A stretch of DNA of 10,848 nucleotides, from NCBI GenBank assembly GCA_009703635.1, contig WLFS01000008.1:1-10848 (forward strand). Reading direction: 5' to 3'. The notes under the pieces were generated by a model that saw only the letters and a program-made list of their open reading frames with translations, did not search any database and was not told the origin of the DNA. Position numbers and translations under genes: made by a program. Below are positions 6,507 through 10,848 of the stretch, in pieces. The stretch comes from Actinomycetota bacterium. GTDB lineage: Bacteria; Actinomycetota; Actinomycetes; Actinomycetales; Microbacteriaceae. Position 1 is the first letter of the stretch. Each line of letters opens with the position of its first letter.

Positions 6507-9017
6507 ATGGCAACGAGAAAATCGCCTCCCGCGAGAAAACGCGCCCCAGCCAAGACTCAGGTTCTAAAGCCCAAGGCTGAGGCTTCATCGCGCGCGAATC
6601 TACTGGTTCGTTTTTACTTGGCTTTAGCTCACGGATTCGGTGGAGCCGCCAGAGCACTTTCTCCAGATCAGATTTCCAAGGAAGACCGTCGCGATGGTTT
6701 TCCATTCTTTATGGCAATTCTTGGCATTCTAGGCATCACCTTTGGCTGGTTCCTGATCCAAGAAACCTGGGCTCAAACCTTGAACGCCTGGAGCTTTGGG
6801 CTGTTGTTTGGCCCGGTGTCATTCGGCCTTCCAGTAATCATGATCATTTTCGCCATCTTCCTAGCTCGTCACCCTTCCACGGTGCAAGACAACTCTCGAA
6901 TCGGCGTGGGTTTGTTCCTGATGCTGATTACTGTTTCAGGCTTTTTCCATCTGTTTAGCTCTCAACCTCAGCCAACCGATGGGGTTATGGCGCTTGCTGC
7001 AGCCGGAGGTCTTTTTGGTTGGCTGATATCCATACCATTTATCTCAACAATTACTATCTGGGGTGCGGTTCCGGTTTTGGCCCTGATTGGATTTGCTTCG
7101 ATTTTGATCATGACCAAAACTGCGCCAAACAAAATAGGGCAGCGTTTGGGTGAGCTTTATGAGTACTTATTTGGATCTTCCCTAAGAGGCTCGCACCAAG
7201 TCGAAGAAGGCGAAGAAATCCTCGATGCCTTTGATGGCACCAAGGCGCCTTGGTGGCGCAGGGGTAAAAAAGATGAGGGTTCTTTTGACTCAGCTTTAGT
7301 TGTTCAAGAAGACGGAACCGATTTGGTTGAGGACTTATTTGATAACCCAACCCCAAGAACTCGAGAGATTCCAATTGTTCAGGAAATTCCAATTGAACCC
7401 GCGGCTTTGTTTGACGCTGAACCGGATGAGCAGCCGGTAGCTCAAGTTGGTAGAACAAATCGAACCTATAAGCTTCCGGATCAGTCTTTGCTGGGTGCTG
7501 GAACAGTTCCAAAACTGCGATCTGAAGTAACCGATGAGGTTGTTGCATCCATCAGCGCGGTATTCAACGAGTTCGATATTGAAGCTACTGTGACTGGTTT
7601 TTCCAGGGGCCCGACAGTGACAAGGTACGAAGTCGAACTCGCAGCCGGAGTAAAGGTCGAGGCCGTGACCCGCTTGGCCAGCAACATCTCTTACGCAGTT
7701 GCCTCCAACGAGGTCCGCATCTTGGCGCCAATCCCAGGCAAGAGTGCAATTGGTATTGAGATTCCAAACACTGATCGGGAGACCGTTTCGCTAGGGGATG
7801 TTCTAAGGTCTCAAAATGCCAAGTTGTCTCAGCACCCGCTAACTATTGGTATCGGTAAAGATGTCGAGGGTGGCTTCGTAGTTGCAAACCTGGCAAAGAT
7901 GCCACATCTTTTGGTCGCCGGTGCTACCGGCGCCGGTAAATCCAGCTTCGTAAACGCAATGATCACTTCGATTTTGATGCGTGCAAAACCAGCCGAAGTA
8001 AGGCTGGTATTGATTGACCCGAAGCGTGTGGAGCTAGCGGCCTATCAGGGTGTTCCACATTTGATTACTCCAATCATCACTAACCCTAAAAAAGCCGCAG
8101 AGGCGCTGCAGTGGGTAGTGAAGGAAATGGACATGCGGTACGACGATCTAGCCTCCTTCGGCTTCAAGCACATCGATGATTTCAACCGGGCCGTCGTCGC
8201 GGGGGAGCTATCGGTTCCTGAGGGTTCAACCAGAAAGCTTCAGCCATACCCTTATCTTTTGGTAGTTGTCGACGAGCTTGCGGACTTGATGATTGTCGCT
8301 CCGCGAGACGTGGAGGATTCAATTGTTCGAATCACTCAGCTAGCTCGTGCCTCGGGTATTCACTTGGTTCTTGCTACCCAGCGCCCATCGGTTGATGTTG
8401 TGACCGGTTTGATCAAGGCCAATGTTCCTTCCAGGCTTGCTTTCTCAGTTTCGTCCTTGACTGACTCTCGAGTGATCTTGGATCAGCCGGGTGCCGAAAA
8501 GCTAGTGGGTCAAGGAGATGCCTTGTTTTCCCCGATGGGAACCAACAAGCCAATCCGTGTCCAGGGTGCCTGGGTCGGAGAGGCAGAGCTTCATGCAGTG
8601 GTGTCTCACGTCAAGCAACAGATGGAACCTGAATACCGAAGTGATGTTGCAGCCACAGTGACTGCCAAGGTTGTCGATGCCGACATCGGCGATGACCTAG
8701 AAGTTCTGTTGCAGGCCACCGAATTGATTGTGAATTCGCAATTTGGTTCGACCTCGATGTTGCAAAGAAAGCTTAGGGTGGGCTTTGCTAAGGCTGGTCG
8801 CCTTATGGATCTTTTGGAATCTCGAAACATCGTTGGGCCATCAGAAGGCTCGAAGGCCAGAGATGTGCTGGTAAAGCCTGATGAACTAGCGACAGTCTTG
8901 GGCCAGCTTCGAGGAGATGTTTCCCAAACCATGGCGGTAGATTCTGGTGTTATCCGCACCAAGGGTGACGAAGACGAGGGCGATGAGGATGCGTGGCAGC
9001 TGACGGGTAGACCGTGA
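6507..9017 (+). CDS. ftsK: FtsK/SpoIIIE-family DNA translocase
   Basis: FtsK is a septum-located, ATP-driven DNA pump that clears the chromosome terminus during division. The 836 residues show all three parts. After a basic, disordered head (1-60), hydrophobic segments lie at about 66-85, 97-120, 133-150, 160-178 and 182-203. A variable acidic linker runs from about 226 to 330. The motor includes Walker A GATGAGKS (472-479), IDPKRVEL (503-510), Walker [12 protein letters not shown] (584-594) and [10 protein letters not shown] (622-631). The winged-helix gamma domain, about 727-790 with [20 protein letters not shown], reads polar DNA sequences and contacts XerCD in studied homologues. The tail is acidic (DEDEGDED). 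The linker is far shorter than in E. coli FtsK, as is usual for actinobacteria. Its TGA overlaps the pgsA GTG start, implying translational coupling. Confidence 0.97.
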   Translation: MATRKSPPARKRAPAKTQVLKPKAEASSRANLLVRFYLALAHGFGGAARALSPDQISKEDRRDGFPFFMAILGILGITFGWFLIQETWAQTLNAWSFGLLFGPVSFGLPVIMIIFAIFLARHPSTVQDNSRIGVGLFLMLITVSGFFHLFSSQPQPTDGVMALAAAGGLFGWLISIPFISTITIWGAVPVLALIGFASILIMTKTAPNKIGQRLGELYEYLFGSSLRGSHQVEEGEEILDAFDGTKAPWWRRGKKDEGSFDSALVVQEDGTDLVEDLFDNPTPRTREIPIVQEIPIEPAALFDAEPDEQPVAQVGRTNRTYKLPDQSLLGAGTVPKLRSEVTDEVVASISAVFNEFDIEATVTGFSRGPTVTRYEVELAAGVKVEAVTRLASNISYAVASNEVRILAPIPGKSAIGIEIPNTDRETVSLGDVLRSQNAKLSQHPLTIGIGKDVEGGFVVANLAKMPHLLVAGATGAGKSSFVNAMITSILMRAKPAEVRLVLIDPKRVELAAYQGVPHLITPIITNPKKAAEALQWVVKEMDMRYDDLASFGFKHIDDFNRAVVAGELSVPEGSTRKLQPYPYLLVVVDELADLMIVAPRDVEDSIVRITQLARASGIHLVLATQRPSVDVVTGLIKANVPSRLAFSVSSLTDSRVILDQPGAEKLVGQGDALFSPMGTNKPIRVQGAWVGEAELHAVVSHVKQQMEPEYRSDVAATVTAKVVDADIGDDLEVLLQATELIVNSQFGSTSMLQRKLRVGFAKAGRLMDLLESRNIVGPSEGSKARDVLVKPDELATVLGQLRGDVSQTMAVDSGVIRTKGDEDEGDEDAWQLTGRP

Positions 9018-9547
9018 ACCTACCAAACTCAATCACCGTAGCTCGAATAGCTCTCGCCCCTCTTTTTGTTTACCTACTTCTAATCTCCCCGGATCCAAAT
9101 TCTTGGCAGCACTGGCTAGCAACTTTTGTCTTTGTGTTTGCAATTTCAACTGACGGAATCGATGGCGCGGTTGCTAGAAGAACCGGCAAAGTCACCAATC
9201 TTGGCAAAATTCTTGACCCAATCGCCGATAAGGCCCTTTTGGGAAGTGCGCTGGTAACACTTAGCTACCTTGGGGAAATTGACTGGTGGATTACCATTTT
9301 GATTTTGGCGCGAGAAATTGCTGTGACTTTGTATCGAGTGATGGTTGTAAAAAACAAAGTGATTGCGGCAGCTGGTTCTGGGAAGTTGAAGACGATTTTG
9401 CAAGGTATTGCAATTGGCGCAGTGCTTGCTCCATTTGAGGTCTGGGTGCCGTTCTGGAGTTTTGTTGAAGAGGGGTTGATGCTGGTTGCTCTGGCTTCAA
9501 CTTTGATTTCTGGAATCCAGTTTTTTGTGGCGGCGATCAAGAAGTGA
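9014..9547 (+). CDS. pgsA: CDP-diacylglycerol-glycerol-3-phosphate 3-phosphatidyltransferase
   Basis: This integral membrane enzyme makes phosphatidylglycerol phosphate from CDP-diacylglycerol and glycerol 3-phosphate, the entry to phosphatidylglycerol and cardiolipin. It has 177 residues. The CDP-alcohol phosphatidyltransferase signature DGxDGxxAR-x8-GxxxDxxxD is complete: Asp47, Asp50, Gly51, Ala54, Arg55, Gly64, Asp68 and Asp72. [11 protein letters not shown] at the N-terminus is typical of PgsA rather than of phosphatidylinositol-phosphate synthase. Several hydrophobic segments follow. The start is GTG at 9014, sharing GTGA with the ftsK stop. The stop in turn shares GTGA with cinA, so ftsK, pgsA and cinA are chained for coupled translation. 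Substrate assignment among CDP-alcohol transferases is by similarity and by the ftsK-pgsA gene order seen in mycobacteria. Confidence 0.93.
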   Translation: MNLPNSITVARIALAPLFVYLLLISPDPNSWQHWLATFVFVFAISTDGIDGAVARRTGKVTNLGKILDPIADKALLGSALVTLSYLGEIDWWITILILAREIAVTLYRVMVVKNKVIAAAGSGKLKTILQGIAIGAVLAPFEVWVPFWSFVEEGLMLVALASTLISGIQFFVAAIKK

Positions 9548-10047
9548 GCAGTGCAGAGCAAATTCTTGATCGACTTCGATCACAGGGCAAAAAACTTGTG
9601 GTGGCAGAGTCTCTAACGGGTGGATTACTAACCGCAGAGTTTTCGAAAGTTGCTGGAGCATCTGAAGTTTTGCTCACCGGAATAGTTGCCTACGAAACTT
9701 CTTTGAAGCATGAACTACTTGGAGTATCCAAGGCGCTGCTTGAAAACCAAGGGGCAGTTGACCCCGAGGTGGCCGCTCAAATGGCAGAGGGGCTAAGGGT
9801 CAAGATTGCCTCGAGGCTTGGTTTGGATTTGGCTCTAGTTGTGTCGGTTTCAACCACCGGGGTAGCAGGCCCGAGTGAGCAAGACGGGAAAGCCGTCGGG
9901 GAGGTCTACATATGCGTGTCGCAGGGCCCAGAAGAGTCGGTTTCAAGCAACGTATTTGCCCACCAACTGGCTGGGGATAGGTCAAAAATACAGAATTCTG
10001 CGGTTTTGCTGGGACTTGGTCACCTGTGGGAAGAAATTGCGGAATAA
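9544..10047 (+). CDS. pncC: CinA C-terminal domain protein, nicotinamide-nucleotide amidohydrolase (PncC type)
   Basis: The product is a stand-alone CinA C-terminal domain of 167 residues, without the N-terminal molybdopterin-binding-like domain of full-length CinA. Proteins of this type deamidate nicotinamide mononucleotide to nicotinic acid mononucleotide, recycling NAD from the pyridine by-product of, for example, NAD-dependent DNA ligase. Family marks are AESLTGGLL (residues 21-29), where many homologues have ESCTGG, then GIVAYETSLK (46-55), STTGVAGPS (103-111), GKAVGEVYI (115-123) and GDRSKIQ near the end. The GTG start at 9544 overlaps the pgsA stop by four bases. In many actinobacteria the gene sits just before clgR and recA, as here, so it may be co-expressed with DNA-damage genes. 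Amidohydrolase activity is inferred from the family. Confidence 0.92.
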   Translation: MSSAEQILDRLRSQGKKLVVAESLTGGLLTAEFSKVAGASEVLLTGIVAYETSLKHELLGVSKALLENQGAVDPEVAAQMAEGLRVKIASRLGLDLALVVSVSTTGVAGPSEQDGKAVGEVYICVSQGPEESVSSNVFAHQLAGDRSKIQNSAVLLGLGHLWEEIAE

Positions 10048-10052
10048 TCGAG

Positions 10053-10075
10053 TTGTCGCTAGTCAGAGATACATT
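10053..10075 (+). promoter_or_regulatory. PafBC/RecA-NDp-type DNA-damage promoter of the clgR-like gene
   Basis: TTGTCGCTA (10053-10061), 8 bases, then TACATT (10070-10075) matches the tTGTCRgtg-N8-TAnnnT motif of LexA-independent DNA-damage promoters in mycobacteria, with differences only at two lower-case positions. It sits in the 50-base gap between the cinA stop and the regulator. Predicted transcription would start near 10082, leaving a short leader that holds a strong ribosome site, GGAAGGAGGG (10084-10093). Confidence 0.6.
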
Positions 10076-10097
10076 AGAGCTTCGGAAGGAGGGTCAA

Positions 10098-10463
10098 ATG
10101 ACATTGGTAAGAACAGAAATTGGAGACGTACTCCGCGATTTTAGGCTTCAGAAGGGTCAGACTCTCCGCCAGGTAGCGGCCCGCGCCAGCGTGGCCTTGG
10201 GCTACCTGAGCGAGCTAGAGAGAGGCCAGAAAGAGGCTTCTTCGGAGATTCTCTCGGCAGTGGCCGAGGCCCTTGAGGTGCCGCTGTCGGTAGTCCTGCG
10301 TGAGGTTTCAGACCGTATTGCCCTAGTTGAAGGCGTTTTGCCTGAAGAATTCATGGCTCAGGCCACCGGAGCTCGAGAAGTGTCGGATTTGACCGTCCCG
10401 ATCGGCTTTGTCCAGGATTTCAACGAGCAGCTTGAAAAAGACCTGCTCAGCGGCCGTATTTAG
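10098..10463 (+). CDS. clgR: ClgR-like XRE-family transcriptional regulator
   Basis: The product is a 121-residue DNA-binding protein of the XRE (Cro/C1) class. A helix-turn-helix domain covers about residues 8-66: RLQKGQTLRQVAARA, then the recognition region SVALGYLSELERGQKE, typical of ClgR. ClgR activates Clp protease genes and other stress genes in actinobacteria. The remaining C-terminal part (67-121) is acidic and helical and ends in LSGRI. I place the start at the ATG 10098 because AGGAGG (10087-10092) lies five bases before it and TLVRTEIGDVLRD is the usual ClgR N-terminus; a longer open frame from 10026 overlaps cinA and is not needed. The position between cinA and DUF3046-recA is the standard one for clgR. 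A DNA-damage-type promoter lies directly upstream. It is the only gene here with a textbook Shine-Dalgarno site. Confidence 0.92.
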   Translation: MTLVRTEIGDVLRDFRLQKGQTLRQVAARASVALGYLSELERGQKEASSEILSAVAEALEVPLSVVLREVSDRIALVEGVLPEEFMAQATGAREVSDLTVPIGFVQDFNEQLEKDLLSGRI

Positions 10464-10481
10464 CCCGAGAAATAGCCCCAA

Positions 10482-10715
10482 TTGCGCCTAAGCCAGTTCC
10501 ATGAGCTGATGGCTGATGAGTTTGGCAAGCCCCATTCTGAAGTCCTGATTCGTGATTTAGCCCTATTTGAGCTGGGGGATAAGACTGCTTCGGTTTTGTT
10601 GGCTCAAGGCGAAGACCCCAGGCAGATTTGGCTGGCTATCTGCAGGGCCCAGCAGGTGCCTCAAGAACGTTGGACCGGACTGGACAAAAAAGCTAAAAAA
10701 CAACACGCCGAGTAA
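10482..10715 (+). CDS. DUF3046 family protein
   Basis: This small, soluble protein of 77 residues belongs to DUF3046, an actinobacterial family found almost always just upstream of recA. Its function is unknown. The start is TTG at 10482, which gives MRLSQFHELMADEFG, matching the usual N-terminus of the family (MRLSEF-type). There is no clear Shine-Dalgarno sequence in the 18 bases after the clgR stop. Conserved-looking features are the helical N-terminus, the central ALFELGDKTASVLLAQGEDPRQIW, and CRAQQVPQERW with a basic tail (DKKAKKQ). The Trp/Cys-containing segment at about 50-64 may be a binding surface, but this is a guess. It is probably cotranscribed with clgR. The recA promoter region follows directly after its TAA. 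Confidence 0.9.
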   Translation: MRLSQFHELMADEFGKPHSEVLIRDLALFELGDKTASVLLAQGEDPRQIWLAICRAQQVPQERWTGLDKKAKKQHAE

Positions 10716-10723
10716 ATGAACAC

Positions 10724-10752
10724 TCGAAATCTTGTTCGAATCCTGCTATGGT
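10724..10752 (+). promoter_or_regulatory. LexA (SOS) box overlapping a promoter, probably for recA
   Basis: TCGAAATCTTGTTCGA (10724-10739) matches the actinobacterial/Gram-positive SOS box TCGAAC-N4-GTTCGA with one mismatch (A for C at the sixth base). It overlaps a plausible promoter: -35 TCGAAA (10724-10729), a 17-base spacer, and extended -10 TGC-TATGGT (10744-10752). LexA bound here would cover the -35. DUF3046 lies immediately upstream, so the target is almost certainly recA, beyond the window. Confidence 0.75.
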
Positions 10753-10779
10753 TCTTTCAAGGCAGTTGAAAGCTCAGAG

Positions 10780-10788
10780 TTATACACA
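10780..10788 (+). promoter_or_regulatory. DnaA-box-like 9-mer
   Basis: TTATACACA matches TTATNCACA, the relaxed DnaA box. It is a single copy located between the LexA-box promoter and the second damage-type promoter upstream of the predicted recA. A chance occurrence is quite possible in a window of this size. Confidence 0.25.
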
Positions 10789-10810
10789 GATTGGTGTTTT
10801 GAGCCCATAA

Positions 10811-10833
10811 GTGTCGGTAGCCAAAAGTATTGT
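10811..10833 (+). promoter_or_regulatory. PafBC/RecA-NDp-type DNA-damage promoter, probably recA proximal promoter
   Basis: GTGTCGGTA (10811-10819), 8 bases, then TATTGT (10828-10833) matches tTGTCRgtg-N8-TAnnnT with the exact spacing; mismatches are the first T and the last g. It lies about 75 bases downstream of the LexA box. The resulting two-promoter layout, one LexA-controlled and one LexA-independent, parallels recA of Mycobacterium tuberculosis. The transcript start and recA itself are at or past the right edge. Confidence 0.55.
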
Positions 10834-10848
10834 CGGAAGCATCACGAA

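Noticed and set aside
7108..7548. 146-codon open frame on the minus strand opposite ftsK
   Set aside because: It lies fully inside ftsK, covering a membrane segment, the linker and the start of the conserved region; its protein is low-complexity (Leu/Gln-rich) with no recognisable domain. It is a shadow of the coding strand.
8606..8962. 118-codon open frame on the minus strand opposite the ftsK gamma domain
   Set aside because: It is antisense to conserved FtsK sequence, is Ser/Thr-rich as expected of a shadow frame, and has no supporting signal.
10716..10769. 17-codon open frame starting just after the DUF3046 stop
   Set aside because: It is very short, has no ribosome site, and runs through the SOS box and promoter, which explain the sequence better.
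10748..10810. 20-codon open frame from ATG at 10748
   Set aside because: Its ATG lies inside the predicted -10 TATGGT, so it would not be on the transcript; no ribosome site.
10811..10848. GTG at 10811 as a possible recA start
   Set aside because: The frame begins MSVAKSIVGSIT, which does not resemble a RecA N-terminus; the sequence is better explained as a promoter.
10830..10848. A second TTGTCGGAA overlapping the first damage promoter's -10
   Set aside because: Eight bases later the sequence is AA, not TA, so the full motif fails at the point where the window ends.

Overview
The window comes from an actinobacterial chromosome, most likely a compact-genome member of the Microbacteriaceae such as the freshwater Rhodoluna/Aquiluna type. 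Three things point there. The gene order M16 peptidase - dapB - thyX - dapA - rnj - ftsK - pgsA - cinA - clgR - DUF3046 - (recA) is a conserved actinobacterial arrangement. Base composition is near even, unlike most high-GC actinobacteria. Genes are packed, with overlaps of 4 bases or gaps of a few tens of bases. The genus assignment is inference. No tRNA, rRNA, insertion sequence, CRISPR array or prophage gene was seen. The longest stretch without a gene call is about 140 bases.

Layout. 1-827 is the C-terminal part of an M16 zinc peptidase that enters from the left. 851-2023 is dapB followed directly by a small membrane protein with a TPR-like helical tail. 1997-2880 (minus strand) is a translationally coupled pair, a membrane-anchored thioredoxin-like protein and a DUF4395 membrane protein; both carry a CxxC motif. 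2881-3023 is a divergent promoter region containing a 7-base inverted repeat. 3024-6456 holds thyX, dapA and rnj (RNase J). 6507-10047 is ftsK-pgsA-cinA, chained by GTGA overlaps. 10098-10715 holds a ClgR-like XRE regulator and a DUF3046 protein. 10716-10848 is a non-coding regulatory region whose contents fit the recA promoter; recA itself would lie beyond the right edge.

How the genes work together. dapA and dapB catalyse the first two steps of the diaminopimelate/lysine branch, feeding peptidoglycan synthesis. thyX makes dTMP. rnj handles RNA processing and decay. ftsK moves chromosome termini at division, and pgsA makes the precursor of anionic phospholipids. pncC/cinA recycles nicotinamide mononucleotide. 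The right end is a DNA-damage and proteostasis segment.

The most interesting signals are regulatory. A motif of the form tTGTCRgtg-N8-TAnnnT, known from the LexA-independent (PafBC/RecA-NDp) DNA-damage response, occurs upstream of the ClgR-like gene and again at the right edge. The right edge also has a one-mismatch LexA box lying over a promoter. Separately, dapB, thyX, dapA and ftsK each have a TANNNT hexamer ending 6 or 7 bases before the ATG and no good Shine-Dalgarno sequence, the signature of leaderless mRNAs. The coding content is mainly conserved core genes; I see no evidence of a wholly new multi-gene system.
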